This document shows positions 32,839 to 44,868 of a stretch of 64,000 nt of DNA, piece by piece; positions within the stretch are counted from its first letter, which is position 1; each line of letters starts with the position of its first letter. The translations under genes and the position numbers were made by a program. The notes beneath the pieces are model-generated. The model saw nothing but the letters and a program-made list of their open reading frames with translations, made no database searches and was not told the DNA's origin. The DNA lies in NCBI GenBank assembly GCA_963575745.1, contig CAUYUJ010000370.1, positions 392,960 to 456,959 on the forward strand, in the 5' to 3' direction. Source of the stretch: Prorocentrum cordatum. Lineage: Eukaryota > Sar > Dinophyceae > Prorocentrales > Prorocentraceae.

Positions 32839-33201
32839 CTGGGAGCGTGCCGGAAGCGCTTGGAGAGTCCTTGGGAGCGCCTGGAGCGTTTGGAAGCGCT
32901 TGGAGCGCCGCATGCGGTAATTTCATACGTTTGGAGCACCCAGGGAGCGCCGCATGGTGTATTTTCATAGGTTTGGAGCCCCAGGGGAAGCATCGGCTCA
33001 TGGGGAAGCCACTGGCTAGGGCTGAGGGTTAGGGGTTCCTTTTCTTGGGAGAACACCACGGGGATGCACCGCGCGGCGTGCGAATTCCTCCTCAGCGGCT
33101 ATCGCCGCTTCGTCGGTGCGGCGAACGCCGTATGGGCAGGCTCGCTGAGCGCTCGGCCAGGCGCCACGGGCTTCTGACGATGCACCGCCCGTGGCTTGCA
33201 G
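31564..33201 (+). repeat. Composite unit SU1 (Y'-like in layout)
   Basis: Starts GGCCTGCATTGGCGCAAGCG right after the telomeric tract. It contains an internal TTTAGGG pair (31696-31711), GC-rich sequence, a block marked GAAGCGATTGCAATCATCGA, a decamer-repeat stretch, and ends CGCCCGTGGCTTGCAG where telomeric sequence resumes. SU2 and SU3 share this order. 'Y'-like' describes the layout only; no helicase is encoded. Confidence 0.75.
32245..32905 (+). repeat. GGGAGCGCYT decamer repeat in SU1
   Basis: Dozens of copies of a 10 bp unit. Because three units make 30 bp, each frame encodes the same decapeptide GSAWERLGAP (ALPGAPRRSQ on the other strand). This explains the long overlapping frames here and in the other decamer stretches. 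Confidence 0.95.
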
Positions 33202-33244
33202 TTTAGGGTTCGGGTTCGGGTTCGGGCTCGGATTAGGGTTAGGG

Positions 33245-33277
<33 letters not shown>

Positions 33278-33301
33278 TAGGGTTTAGGGTTCAGGGTTTA
33301 G
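33202..33301 (+). repeat. Interstitial telomeric tract 2
   Basis: TTAGGG and TTTAGGG units with GTTCGG variants between SU1 and SU2. Confidence 0.9.
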
Positions 33302-34057
33302 GGCCTGCATGGGCGCATGCGCGCGCTGGCTGCGACCCCCCCCGCATCAAGGTTGTCGGGGGGGATCGCTGCCCAAGCCGCGCGCGCTATGAACTTGCAC
33401 TCCCGCCCCAGACGACCCACAGTAAAGCCCTTTAGGGTTTAGGGTTTCTCCCCCCAGCCCCCCATATCAAGGTGGGCTTTCGTGTTGTGTGCGAATGCGA
33501 ACATTCCGCGGGGAGCACGACAACGCGGTTTTGGCATTGCGTTCTTGGTACGCGCGCAAAGCGCTTTGCGCAGGCGCAAGAGCCAGCGTCGTCGCATGGC
33601 CAACAATCTTTGCCGTGGGTTTAGCTGCATTCGGCTGGCCCCCAGTTGGCGCCTGGCTTTGCCGAAGGACGGATTCTTCTCCTGCGGGCGTTCCTTGCAA
33701 TCAGAAGGCGCAGGAGAGGCCTCAAGGCCAGGCGTCGCCGCATTAGGTTTTGAGTTACGGCGTTGGCCTGTCGCAGACGCAGCATTGCCCTTGGTTCCAG
33801 TAGGCCCTTGGCTTTTGCCGTTGGCCTGGCTGCCTTTGCAGCCGCCGTCGTAGACGGCTGCTGCTGGCGCAGCAGATCCACAGGGGTCCGCATGTGCCTT
33901 CGGCGTTGGAAAGCAGCACTGCGGGGGCGCTGGCGAGGCAATCCCATGGGCCCCCGTGGGCCTCGAGCGAGTAGCCGCGCCGTCGGGCTCCTCGCTGAAG
34001 GCGACGCGCGCGGCAGTTGTATTCGCCCGCGGCTTTGGGTTTTGCTTTGAGGTCGCC

Positions 34058-34820
34058 CCCGCTGAAGCGATTGCAATCATCGACGCAGACGCTGTCGACG
34101 CGAGCTTCGGAAGGCGGGAGGAGGAGCGCGAGGGGGTGGGTCTGGCACCCCCTCGCTACGATGCGCGCGCATGGCTGCGGCAGCACGTCCATGGCAGACC
34201 CCCTGGAATGCCTTGGGGGAGCTCTCTGGGAGCGCTGGGGGAGCGCCTCGACCTTTCCCCAGGATGGAAGCACGTGGGAGCGTCTGGGAGCGCGACAGGA
34301 CACGCAGAGTGCACCGCGAGCGCGAGCCGTGAATTGCCCGTTGGGCTTGACCGTTGGCGTCGCCCCCGCTGAAGCGATTGCATTGTCGACGCAGCCGCCT
34401 TCGGCGCGAATGTCGCATGGCTGGAAGGGGGAGCGCGAGGGGGTGGGTCTGGCACCCCCTCGCTACGATGCGCGTGCATGGCTGCTGCAGCACCTCCATG
34501 GCAGACCTCTTGGAATGCCTTGGGAGAGCTCTCTGGGAGCGCTGAGAGAGCGCCTCGAGGTTTCCCCAGGATGGAAGCACGTGGGAGCGTCTGGGAGCGT
34601 GACAGGACACGCAGAGTGCACCGCGAGTGCGGGCCGTGGGTTGTCCATTGGGCAGGACCGTTGGCGTCGCCCCTGCTGAAGCGATTGCATTGTCGACGCA
34701 GCCGCCTTCGGCGCGAACGTCGCATGGCTGGAGAGGGAGCGCGAGGGGGTGGGTCTGGCACCCCCTCGCTACGATGCGCGCGTATGGCTGCGGCAGCACC
34801 TGCATTGCGGGGAAGCGCCG
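34058..34820 (+). repeat. 306 bp tandem block within SU2
   Basis: Three copies, each with GGGGGTGGGTCTGGCACCCC and GCATGGCTGCGGCAGCACST. Single copies occur at 32025-32250, 39650-39860, 39955-40110 and 40945-41170. Copies differ by frame-changing indels, so conserved coding is unlikely. Confidence 0.75.
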
Positions 34821-34834
34821 GGAAGCGCCGCCAG

Positions 34835-35465
34835 GGAGCGCTGCCGAGTGCTTGCGAATGCATGAAAACGCCAGGGAGCGCCATGGGACCGCTTGGACTT
34901 CTTAAACGCGCTTGGGAACGCCGGGGAGCGCTTGGGACCACCTGTGGGAGCTTGGGAGCGCTTGGGAGCGCATGGGAACGCCTGGGAGCGCTTGGGGGCG
35001 TGCTGGGAGCGTGCCGGGAGCGCCTGGGAGCGCGCCGGAAGAGCGCCTGGGAGCGCTTCGGAGCGCCCCGGAGCGCTCGGAGGCGCCAGGGAGCGTGTGG
35101 GAGCGCGCAGGGAGCGCCTGAGCAGGCTGGGAGCGCTTGGGAGCGTGCAGGGAACGCTTGGGAGTACCTGGGAGCGCTTGGGAGCGCCAGGGAGCGCCTA
35201 GGAGCGTGCCGGGAGCGCCTGAGAGCGCCTGGGAGCGCCATGCGCCTGGGAGCGCTTGGGAGCGCTTGGGGGCGTGCCGAAAGCGCCGGGGAGCGCTTGG
35301 GAGCGCCTGGGAACGCTTGGGAGCGCTGGGGAGCGCCTGGGAACGCTTGGGAGCGCCTGGGAGCGCCTGGGAGCGCTTGGGGCGCTTGGGAGCGCCTGGG
35401 AGCGCTTGGGAACGCTTGGGAGCGCCTGGGAGGGCCTGGGAGCGCCTGGGAGCACTTGGAGCGTG
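34835..35465 (+). repeat. GGGAGCGCYT decamer repeat in SU2
   Basis: Same 10 bp unit as at 32245-32905, with short T-rich or CGTGCCGG interruptions. Confidence 0.95.
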
Positions 35466-35780
35466 CGCCAGCCGAAAGGACGCCGCATGCTGTATTTTCG
35501 TATGGTTTGCGGCCCCACGGACGGCCGAAAGGGCGCTGCATGGTGTATTTTCATCGGTTTCGAGCCCCAGGGGATGGGACCGACCGTGGGGAACCCTTTG
35601 GCTGGGTTTTGGGTTAAAGGTTTTATTCATCTCTCAGAACTCACGAGGCATCCCCGCGGGGGGGCGCATCCTCCTCAGCGCTACGCGCTTCGTCGGTGCG
35701 GCGTGCGCGCATGGGCGGACTCGCTGATCGCTCGGCCAGGCGCCACGGGCTTCTGACGATGCAGCGCCCGTGGCTTGCAG

Positions 35781-35841
35781 TTTAGGGTTAGTGGTAGGGT
35801 TAGGGTTGGGGTTGGGGTTAGGGTTAGGGTTTAGGGTTTAG
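35781..35841 (+). repeat. Interstitial telomeric tract 3
   Basis: TTAGGG/TTTAGGG units leading straight into the second 85 bp box. Confidence 0.85.
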
Positions 35842-35926
35842 GGTCTAACAGGGCAAGGCCAGGAATACCTACCTGCATAGGCACTCACCTGCGGTGGCTA
35901 TCAATCCCCCCCGCATCTCCACCCCC
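35842..35926 (+). repeat. 85 bp conserved box, copy 2
   Basis: Near-identical to copy 1 at 30471, again preceded by TTTAGGGTTTA. Confidence 0.8.
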
Positions 35927-36039
35927 ACATAAAGATCACCTCTCCTCTCATGTTATACCGTGGCTGTAGCATAGCATAGCATAGAATAGCAAGCCTGGGA
36001 CAAGCGCTTAGCAAAGAGGCGGCGGCCGCGCGCGCGCGC

Positions 36040-36570
36040 GGGAGACCCTAACGGGCGGGTCGGGTCGGGTCGGGCGGGCGGACCCTAACGGGCGGGTCGG
36101 GTCGGGTCGGGCGGACCCTAACGGGCGGGTCGGGTCGGGCGGGCGGGACATTAAAGTATGGTGCGTGTGCACTTGACACGCGTGAACCCTAACGGGCGGG
36201 TCGGGTCGGGCGGGCGGACCCTAACGGGCGGGTCGGGTCGGGTCGGGCGGACCCTAGCGGGCGGGTCGGGTCGGGCGGGCGGGACATTAAAGTATGGTGC
36301 GTGTGCACTTGACACGCGTGAACCCTGACGGGCGGGTCGGGTCGGGTCGGGCGGGCGGCCCTAACGGGCGGGTCGGGTCGGGTCGGGCGGGCTCTAGCGG
36401 GCGGGTCGGGTCGGGCGGGCGGGACATTAAAGTATGGTGCGTGTGCACTTGACACGCGTGAACCCTGACGGGCGGGTCGGGTCGGGTCGGGCGGGCGGGC
36501 CCTAACGGGCGGGTCGGGTCGGGTCGGGCGGACCCTAACGGGCGGGTCGGGTCTGGCGGGCGGGACATTA
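36040..36570. repeat. GC-rich GGGCGGGTCGGGTCGGG array with 45 bp spacers
   Basis: Blocks of ACCCTAACGGGCGGGTCGGG alternate with a spacer that begins ACATTAAAGTATGGTGCGTG and ends CTTGACACGCGTGAACCC. The spacer occurs three times here (about 36148, 36287, 36423). These spacers are the uninterrupted form of the retroelement target at 46038. Confidence 0.9.
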
Positions 36571-36649
36571 AAGGCAGAGCATAGCACAGCATGGCAAAGC
36601 GTAGGTTCCCCAAGAAAGTGTTGTTTCAGAAGGAAAGTGGACCTCGGAA

Positions 36650-37050
36650 GTGGGTGGTTTACACAGCGGGTCGTAAAGATCCCCATAGCAAGCTCGATCC
36701 AGGGGTGCGCCTGGGAGCACGCAGGATCAGGAAATAATATGTTTTGCATGAGATTCTGGGTGGTTTACATAGCGGGTCGTAAGGATCCCCATAGCGGGCT
36801 CGATCCAGGGGTGCGCCTGGGAGCACGCCGATCAGGAAATAATATGTTTTGCATAGGCTTCTGGGCGATTTACAGAGCGAGTCGTAAAGATCCCCATAGC
36901 AGGCTCGATCCAGGGGTGCGCCTGGGAGCACGCATGATCAGGAAATAATGTGTTTTGCATAGGATTCTGGGTGGTTTACATAGCGGGTCGTACAGATCCC
37001 CATAGCAGGCTCGATCCAGAAGTTGACCCTCCATCGGGACGCATGGAGAG
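36650..37050. repeat. 107 bp tandem array, second locus
   Basis: Four copies of the unit at 30823-31320. Confidence 0.9.
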
Positions 37051-37087
37051 GTAGAGTTTGCGGTTTAATAATCATGAGGATTAGAAA

Positions 37088-37140
37088 TTTAAGGTTAGGG
37101 CTAGTTAGGGTTAGGGTTAGGGTTAAGGTTAAGGGTTTAG
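37088..37140 (+). repeat. Interstitial telomeric tract 4
   Basis: Short degenerate TTAGGG tract before the third 85 bp box. Confidence 0.8.
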
Positions 37141-37225
37141 GGTCTAACAGGGCAAGGCCAGGAATACCTACCTGCATAGGCACTCACCTGCGGTGGCTAT
37201 CATTCCCTCCCGCATCTCCACCCCC
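37141..37225 (+). repeat. 85 bp conserved box, copy 3
   Basis: Near-identical to the other copies, with CATTCCCTCCCGCATC in place of the longer C-run. Confidence 0.8.
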
Positions 37226-37642
37226 AACCTCCCAAACTACAGCCTTTTAGGGTTTAGGGCCGCTGGCCCCTAAATTCTCAAATGCGTTCCAAGCGCTCCC
37301 AGGCGCTCCTTGGCGCTCCCAGGCGCTCCCAGGCGCTCTCAGGCGCTCCCAAGCGCTCCCCGGCCTCCCAGGGCTCCCAGGCGCTCCCGGCGCGCTCCCG
37401 GCGCGCTCCGAAGCGCTCCCAGGCGCTCCCTGGCGCTCCCAGGCGCTCCCAAGCGCTCCCGGGCGCTCCCAGGCGCTGCCAAGCGCTCCCAGGCGCTTTC
37501 GGTGGTTCCCAAGCACTTCCAGGCGCTCCCAGGCGCTCCCAAGCGCTCCCAGGCGCTCCCGGCACGCTCGCAAGCGCTCCCAGGCGCTCCAGGCGCTCCC
37601 AGGCGCTCCCAGACGCTCCCAAGCGCTCCCAGGCGCTCCCAA

Positions 37643-37678
<36 letters not shown>

Positions 37679-37942
37679 CTAGGCGCTCCCAGGCGCTCCC
37701 AGGCGTCCCCGCTCACTTCGAGGAAAAGGTCTTTGGGTTTAGGGTGTTATATTCGTTGAGGATCAGGGGAGGTTTATCATTGAAGCGCGAATCCCCAAAA
37801 GAGGGGGAGGGCAGCAGCAAAAGCTGCCAAGGCGACCCACTCGGGCTACATGCTCAAGCATCTCAGACATGCCCTGTCTCTCGTAGACGGCGACGGTGAT
37901 GCGCGGTGGGGTGGGCAGAAGCACAACGAAGTGCTTGGGAAT
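37226..37942. repeat. Module D, copy 1, with reversed decamer repeat
   Basis: From CTCCCAAACTACAGCC through a reverse-complement decamer stretch (AGGCGCTCCC units, 37288-37705) to GGTCTTTGGGTTTAGGGTG and a single-copy-like tail ending AAGTGCTTGGGAATG. Copy 2 at 45092-45700 is nearly identical in the tail. Confidence 0.8.
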
Positions 37943-38623
37943 GTTTAGGGTTTAGGGTGTAGGGTTTAGGGTGTGGGGTTTAGGTTTAGGGTTTAGGGTT
38001 AGGGTTCGGGTTAGGGTTTAGGGTTAGTGTTAGGGTTAGGGTTAGGTTTTAGCGTTTAGCGTTTAGGGTTTAGGGTTAGGGTTAGGGTTAGGGGTAGGAT
38101 TAGGGTTAAGGGTTAAGGGTTAAGGGTTAAGGGTTAAGGGTTAAGGGTTAGGGTTAGGGTTAGGGTGAGGGTTAGGGTTTAGGTTTGGGTCAAGGGTTAA
38201 GGGTTAAGGGTTTGGGTTAATGGTTTGGGTTAAGGTTTGGGTTTGGGTTAGGCTTGGGGTAAGGGTTAGGGTTGAGGTCAGGGTCAGGGTTAGGGTTGAG
38301 GGTTTAGGGTGTAGGATTAGGGTTCGGGTTTCGTGTTAGGATTAGGGTTTAGGGTTTAGGGTTGAGGGTTTAGGGTTAGGGGTTAGGGGTTAGGGGTTAG
38401 GGTCAGGGTCAGGGTTAGGGTTAGGGTTTAGGGTTAGGGCTAGGGCTAGGGCGAGGGCTAGGGCTAGGGCTAGGGTTAGGGTTTAGGGTTTAGGGTTAGG
38501 GCTAGGGTTTGGGTTTGGGTTTAGGGTTAGTGTTAGTGTTAGGGTTAGGGTTAGGGTTGAGGGTTGAGGGTTGAGGGTTAAGGGTTAAGGGTTAGGGTCA
38601 GGGTTAAGGGTTAAGGGTTAGGG

Positions 38624-38664
<41 letters not shown>

Positions 38665-38896
38665 GATTAGGGTTAGGGGTCAGGGTTAGGGTTAGGGGTA
38701 GGGTTAGGGTTTAGGGTTTAGGGTTTAGGGTTTAGGGTTTAGGGTTTAGGGTTTAGGGTTTAGGGTTTAGGGTTTAGGGTTTAGGGTTTAGGGTTTAGGG
38801 TTTAGGGTTTAGGGTTTAGGGTTTAGGGTTTAGGGTTTAGGGTTTAGGGTTTAGGGTTTAGGGTTTAGGGTTTAGGGTTTAGGGTTTAGGGTTTAG
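37943..38896 (+). repeat. Interstitial telomeric tract 5 (about 950 bp)
   Basis: Degenerate TTAGGG, TTAAGGG, TTTGGG and TCAGGG variants up to about 38700, then about 27 perfect TTTAGGG units from about 38708 to 38896. This is the longest tract in the window and the best evidence for the telomere repeat of the organism. Confidence 0.97.
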
Positions 38897-41800
38897 GGCC
38901 TGCATTGGCGCAAGCGCGCGCTGGCTGCGATCCCCCCCACATCAAGGTTGTTGGGGGGGATCGCTGCCCAAGCCGCGCGCGCCACGGTTAGTCGCACTCC
39001 CGCCCCAGACCACCCAGAGTGAAGCCTTTTAGGGTTTAGGGTTTCTCCCCCCAACCCCCCTATCACGGGGGGCTGTCGAAGTGGCGCGCGCAGGCGATCG
39101 CCGACGCGGCCGTGGCACTGCGCATCCACGTGAGCACGCGCGCAGGGCGCGTGGCGTAGGCGGCGCTTCGGCTCGTTGTCCCGTCGAAGAGGCAGCCGTT
39201 GGCGATGGCGGCGATTAGCTTCGCCGTTGGGCTGCCGCTGGCGCAGCATGCCCATGCGTTGTCGCTTTTGCTGTCGGCACTGGGTTGTGACACTGGGCTG
39301 CGAATGCTGGGAAGCGCGCGCGGCCGCGGCCGTGGCAATGCGCGCCCATGCGAATACGCGCGCAGGGTGCATGGCGCTGGCGCGTCAGCTCGCTTCGTCG
39401 ATGAGGCAGCCGTTTGCGCCTTCGGCAGGGGGCTTCGCCGTTGGGCTGCCGCTGGCGCAGCAGATCCACAGGGGTCTGGCATTTGCCTTCGGCGTTGGAA
39501 AGCAGCACTGCGAGGGCGCTGCCGTGGCAATCCCATGGGTTCCCGTGGGCCTCGAGCGAGTGGCCGCGCCGTCGGGCTCCTCGCTGACGGCGACGCGCAC
39601 GGCAGTTGCGTTCGCCCGCGGCTTTGGTTTTCGCCTTTGAGGCCGCTCCCGCTGAAGCGATTGCAGTCATCGACGCAGACGCTGTCGGCGCGAGCTTCGG
39701 AAGGCGGGAGGAGGAGCGCGAGGGGTGGGTCTGGCACCCCCTCGCTACGATGCGCGCGCATGGCTGCGGCAGCACGTCCATGGCAGACCCTCTGGAATGC
39801 CTCGGGGGAGCTCTCTGGGAGCGCTGGGGGAGCTCCTCGACCTTTCCCCAGGATGGAGGTACGTGGGAGCGTTTGGGAGCGCGACAGGACACGCAGAGTG
39901 CACCGCGAGTGCGAACTGTGAATTGTCCGTTGGGCTTGACCGTTGGCGTCGCCCCCGCTGAAGCGATTGCATTGTCGACGCAGCCGCCTTCGGCGCGAAT
40001 TTCGCATGGCTGGAGGGGGAGCGCGAGGGGGCGGGTCTGGCACCCCCTCGATACGATGCGCGCGCATGGCTGCGGCAGCACCTGCATGCCGGGGGAGCGC
40101 CGGGAAGCGCCGCCAGGGAGCGCTGCCGAGCGCTTGCGAATGCATGAAAACGCTTGGGAGCGCCATGGGACCGCTTGGACTGCTTCAACGCGCTTGGGTG
40201 CGCCAGGGAGCGCTTGGGAGCAGCTGTGGGAGCTTGGGAGCGCCTGGGAGCGCATGAGAACGCTTGGGAGCGCTTGGGAGCGTGCTGGGAGCGTGCCGGG
40301 TGCGCGCCGGAGCGCCCGGGAGTGCTTGGGAGCGCGCCGGAGCGCTCGGAAGCGCCAAGGAGCGCTTGGGAACGCGCAGGGAGCGCCTGAGCATGCTGGG
40401 AGCGCCTGGGAGCGTGCCGGGAGCGCTTGGGAGTACTTGAAAGCGCGCGGGAGCGCTTGGGAGCGCTTGGGAGCGCCTGAGAGCATGCTGGGAGCGCCAG
40501 GGAGCGCCTGGGAGCGTGCCGGGAGCGCCTGGGAGCGCCTGGGAGCGCCATGCGCCTTGGAGCGCTTGGGAACGTGCCGAAAGCGCCGGGAAGCGCATGG
40601 GAGCTCCTGGAAGCGCCTGGGAGCGCCTGGGAGCGTCTGGTAACGCTTGGGAGCTCCTGGGAGCGCCTGGGAGCGCTTGGGTGCTTGGGGGCGCTTGGGA
40701 GCGCTTCTGGGAGCGCCTGGTTTGCACCTTCGGCGTGGAGCTTCGCCGGTGGGCTGCCGCTGGCGCAGCAGTTCCACAGGGGTCCAGCATTTGCCTTCGG
40801 CATTGGAAGGCAGCACTGCGAAGGCGCTAGCGCGGCAATCCCATGGGCCCCCGTGGGCCTCGAGCGAGTGGTTGCGCCGTCGGGCTTCTCGCTGACGGCG
40901 ACGCGCGGCGGCTTCGGGTTTCGCCTTTGGGGTCGCCTCCCCGCTGAAGCGATTGCAATCATCGACGCAGCCGCCTTCGGCGCGAGCTTCGGGCGGCCGG
41001 AGGGGGAGCGCGAGGGGGTGGGTCTGGCACCCCCATCGCTCGATGCGCGCGCATGGCGGCAGCACCTCCATGGCAGAGCCCGCGGAATGCCTTGGAGCGG
41101 CCCTCTGGCAGCGCTGGGAGAGCGCCTGGAGCTTCCCCCAGGAGCCCTGGGACCGCCTGGGACCGCCCGCATAATGGATCTCCTTGGAGGCAAAGATTGG
41201 AGTATCATCCTTATCGTAGACTCTGATTTGAAATCCATTCTTTCCACGACGGGCACGCTTGGGAGAGCGCGGGAGCGCATGGGAGCGCCGCGTGGCGCCT
41301 CGGAGCGCTTCTGGCTGCTTAAGAGCGCGTGGGAATGCTTGGGCGCCTGGGAGCACTTGGGAGCGCCGCCGGGAGCGCTTGGGAGCGCCTGCGAGCGCCT
41401 GGGAGCGCCTGGGGGCGTGCCGGGAGCGCTTGGGAGCGCCTGGGGGCGCGTGGGAGCGCAGCCAGCGCGTTCCCAGTGCCGAGAGCGCCTGGGAGCGTGC
41501 CGGGAGCGCCTGAAGCGCCGTGAAGCGCTTGGGAGCGTGCCGGGAGCGCCAGGGAAAGCTTGGGAGCGCCTGGGAGCGCTTGGGAGCGCCTCGGATCGCC
41601 TGGGAGCGCCTGGGCAAGCTTGGGAGCGCTTGGGAGCGTGCCGGGAGCGCTTGGAGACTCCCTGGGAGCGCCTGGAGCGTCTGGAAGCGCCTGGAGCGCC
41701 GCATGCTGTAATTTCATAGGTTTGGAGCACCCAGAGATCACCGCATGCTGTATTTTCATAGGTTTGGAGCCCCAGGGGATGTAGGAGCGCGCGGCGAAGC

Positions 41801-41992
41801 CGCTTGCTAGGGCTGAGGGTTAGGGGTTCCTTTTCTTAGGAGAACACCACGGGGATGCACCGCGCGGCGTGCGAATTCCTCCTCAGCGGCTATCGCCGCT
41901 TCGTCGGTGCGGCGCACGCTGTATGGGCAGGCTCGCTGAGCGCTCGGCCAGGCGCCACGGGCTTCTGACGATGCACCGCCCGTGGCTTGCAG
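38897..41992 (+). repeat. Composite unit SU3
   Basis: Starts with sequence almost identical to SU1 (38897-39120 against 31564-31790), then an SU2-like middle, two decamer stretches (40100-40715 and 41240-41700) around a repeated GAAGCGATTGCAATCATCGA block, and the common end CGCCCGTGGCTTGCAG. Frames of 660-830 codons on the minus strand are decamer by-products. Confidence 0.75.
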
Positions 41993-42011
41993 TTTAGGGT
42001 TTAGGGTTTAG
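41993..42011 (+). repeat. Interstitial telomeric tract 6 (short)
   Basis: TTTAGGG units between the end of SU3 and the fourth 85 bp box. Confidence 0.75.
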
Positions 42012-42096
42012 GGTCTAACAGGGCAAGGCCAGGAATACCTACCTGCATAGGCACTCACCTGCGGTGGCTATCAATCCCCCCCGCATCTCCACCCCC
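42012..42096 (+). repeat. 85 bp conserved box, copy 4
   Basis: Near-identical to copies 1 and 2. It is followed by the same TGTAGCATAGCATAGCAT stretch as those copies. Confidence 0.8.
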
Positions 42097-42209
42097 ACAT
42101 GAATATCATCTCTCCTCTCATGTTACACAATGGTTGTAGCATAGCATAGCATGCCATAGCAAGCCTGGGAGCAAGCGCTTCGCAAAGAGGCGGCGGCCGC
42201 GCGCGCGCG

Positions 42210-42394
42210 CGGGAGACCCTAACGGGCGGGTCGGGTCGGGTCGGGCGGGCGGGCCCTAACGGGCGGGTCGGGTCAGGTCGGGCGGACCCTAACGGGCGGG
42301 TCGGGTCGGGAGGGCGGGACATTCAAGTATGGTGCGTGTACACTTGACACGCGTGAACCCTAACATGCGGGTCGGGTCGGGCGGGCGGACTCTG
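42210..42394. repeat. GC-rich GGGCGGGTCGGG array
   Basis: Same unit and spacer as at 36040-36570; one spacer at 42318-42360. Confidence 0.85.
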
Positions 42395-43060
42395 GGGTTC
42401 GCCCGACCTCAACGTGCTTTGCTATGCAACGCCTCTCGTATGCTATGCCAGCATAACGTAGATTAGCACAAAAGCAAGTTCCACAACATCTGGATAATCG
42501 CAGCCTCTAGCGTGGCTGTCGCACAGCACCAGTGCTGAAAAACATTGAATTTCCAAAGGAATTAACCATGATCGCGCGGCCGCCGCGCGCTTGTGCACTT
42601 TGTCGTATTTTTTACAATGGAATATTACCTTGCACACATCTTGCAAGAGCAGAATCTTCAGTTTATAATATGTTTTACAATATAAAACTCCGGTGCGCAT
42701 ACGGGGCCGCCGCGCGCGTGCACTTTGTCGTATTTTTTGCAATGGGATATGACAATGGACACATCTTGCAAGAGCAGGATGTTGAGTGTATAATATTTTT
42801 TACCATATAAAACTCCGGTACGCATCCCGGCCCGCGACTGGGGTTGGGCAGAATGTATTGTAAAAATATGGTTTTCTGATAAATTCGATGCGCATGATCA
42901 GGATATAATGTTTTTTTGACAAGGATCAGCCCGGTTCGCGGATAGACCCGGTCACGATCCATTGTAAAAAACACGATTTTCAGAACGCATGATCAGGAAC
43001 TTGTGTTTTTTGCATAGGATGGAGGCCGGTTTACATAGGGCCGGTTTTGAAGGATTTAGG
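42395..43060. repeat. Module E, copy 1
   Basis: From CTCTGGGGTTCGCCCGACCT through CATCTTGCAAGAGCAG repeats and GTGCACTTTGTCGTATTTT to a diverged relative of the 107 bp unit. Copy 2 at 44170-44850 is similar throughout. No gene recognised. Confidence 0.75.
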
Positions 43061-43083
43061 GTTTAATAATAATAGATATTAGA

Positions 43084-43105
43084 GATTTAAGGTTTAGGGT
43101 TAGGG

Positions 43106-43146
<41 letters not shown>

Positions 43147-43409
43147 GGTTAGGGGTTAGGGGTTAGGGGGTTAGAGGTTAGGGTTAGGGTTAGGGTTAGA
43201 CTTAAGGGTTAAGGGTTAAGGGTTAAGGGCTAAGGGTTAGGGTTAAGGGTTAGGGTTAGGGTTAGTGTTAGGGTTTAGGGTAGGGTTTAGGGTTAAGGGT
43301 TAAGGGTAGGGTATAGGGTTTAGGGTTAGGGTTTTGGGTTAGGGTTAAGGTTTAGGGTTAGGGTTTAGGGTTTAGGGTTTAGGGTTAGGGTTTAAGGTTT
43401 AGGGTGTAG
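43084..43409 (+). repeat. Interstitial telomeric tract 7
   Basis: About 330 bp of degenerate TTAGGG/TTAAGGG/TTTAGGG. Confidence 0.9.
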
Positions 43410-43494
43410 GGTCTAACAGGGCAAGGCCAAGAATACCTACCTGCATTGGCACCCACCTGCGGTGGCTATCAATCCCCCCCGCATCTCCACCCCC
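43410..43494 (+). repeat. 85 bp conserved box, copy 5
   Basis: As other copies, with CCAAGAATACC and CATTGGCACC variants. Confidence 0.8.
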
Positions 43495-43527
43495 ACATGA
43501 AGATCATCCCTCCTCTCATGTTATACC

Positions 43528-44169
43528 CTAACGGGCAGGTCGGGCGGGCGGGACCCTAACGGGCGGGTCGGGCGGGCGGGGCCCTAACGGGCGGGTCGGG
43601 CGGCCGGGGCCCTAACGGGCGGGTCAGGCGGGCGGGGCCCTAAACCCTAAATCCTCACCATGCACCTATCTCACAATGCAAAAGCCCGTGTTCAGCAATG
43701 CCGCTGACGCTGGTCAGCATCTGCTATCATCCTGTGCTGTGCCGCTCTATTGTCTTGCTCGTGGACCGCCGTGAAGCATCATGGCTGGGCGGACCCTAAC
43801 GGGCGGGTCGGGTCGGGAGGGCGGGACATTCAAGTATGGTGCGTGTGCACTTGACACGCGTGAACCCTAACGGGCGGGTCGGGTCGGGCGGGCGGACCCT
43901 AACGGGCGGGTCGGGTCGGGTCGGGCGGACCCTGGCGGGCGGGTCGGGTCGGGCGGGCGGGACATTAAAGTATGGTGCGTGTGCACTTGACACGCGTGAA
44001 CCCTGACGGGCGGGTCGGATCGGGTCGGGCGGGCGGGCCCTAGCGGGGGGGGCGGGCCGGGTCGGGCGGATCCTAACGGGCGGGTCGGGTCGGGCGGGCG
44101 GGACATTCAAGTATGGTGCGTGTACACTTGACACGCGTGAACCCTAACAAGCGGGTCGGTTCGGGTCGG
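43528..44169. repeat. GC-rich GGGCGGGTCGGG arrays around a 160 bp single-copy segment
   Basis: 43528-43640 and 43790-44169 are the GC-rich repeat with three spacers. 43641-43789 between them is single-copy-looking sequence without a gene. Confidence 0.8.
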
Positions 44170-44850
44170 GCGGACTCTGGGGTTCGCCCGACCTCAACGT
44201 GCTTTGCTATGCAACGCCTCTCGTATGCTATGCCAGCGTAACATACATTAGCACAAAGGCGAGTTCCACGACATCTGGATAACCGCAGCCTCTAGCGTGG
44301 CTGTCGCATAGCACCAGTGCTGAAAAACATTGAAATTTCCAAAGGAGTTGGCCATGATCACGCGGCCGCCGCGCGCTTGTGCACTTTGTCGTATTTTGCG
44401 CAATGGAATAGTACCAGGCACACATCTTGCAAGAGCAGAATCTTCAGATTATAATATTTTTACCATCTAAAACTCCGGTACGCATACGGGGCCGCCGCGC
44501 GCGTGTGCACTTTGTCGTATGTTTTGCAATGGAATATGAGCATGGACACATCTTGCAAGAGCATGATGTTGAGTTTATAAAAATTTTTTACAATATGAAA
44601 TCCCGGGTTACATGCGGGGTTGAAAACCGGGGCCGGGCACTTTGCATTGTAAAGAATAAGGTTTTCTGGTCGTCTGATCAGGATATAATATTTTTTGCAA
44701 TGGAAAGGCTCCGGTTGCGACCACGGCCGGGCAGAATGTATTGTAAAAAATATGGTTTTCTGATCGCATGATCAGGAATTGTTTTTCTTTTTGCAAGAGA
44801 TGGAGGCCGACCTGCATAGCGACCGGTTTGGAAGGGATTAGGGTTTAATA
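44170..44850. repeat. Module E, copy 2
   Basis: Parallel to 42395-43060, with small indels. Confidence 0.75.
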
Positions 44851-44868
44851 ATTATAAGGATTAGAAAT

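Larger units (their letters stand above)
33302..35780 (+). repeat. Composite unit SU2
   Basis: Same start (GGCCTGCATGGGCGCATGCG) and same end (CGCCCGTGGCTTGCAG) as SU1. It contains about 550 bp not in SU1 (33450-34000) and three tandem copies of the GAAGCGATTGCA block (34060, 34366, 34672; period about 306 bp), then the decamer repeat 34835-35465. Confidence 0.75.

Noticed and set aside
34058-34820. Conserved coding domain in the 306 bp block
   Set aside because: Copies differ by a 4 bp deletion and other frame-changing indels, so the reading frame is not under visible constraint.
39215-41730. Open frames of 829 and 661 codons on the minus strand
   Set aside because: They run through the 10 bp decamer repeat and give repeating SQALPGAPRR-type peptides in several frames at once. 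This is a property of the repeat, not evidence of a gene.
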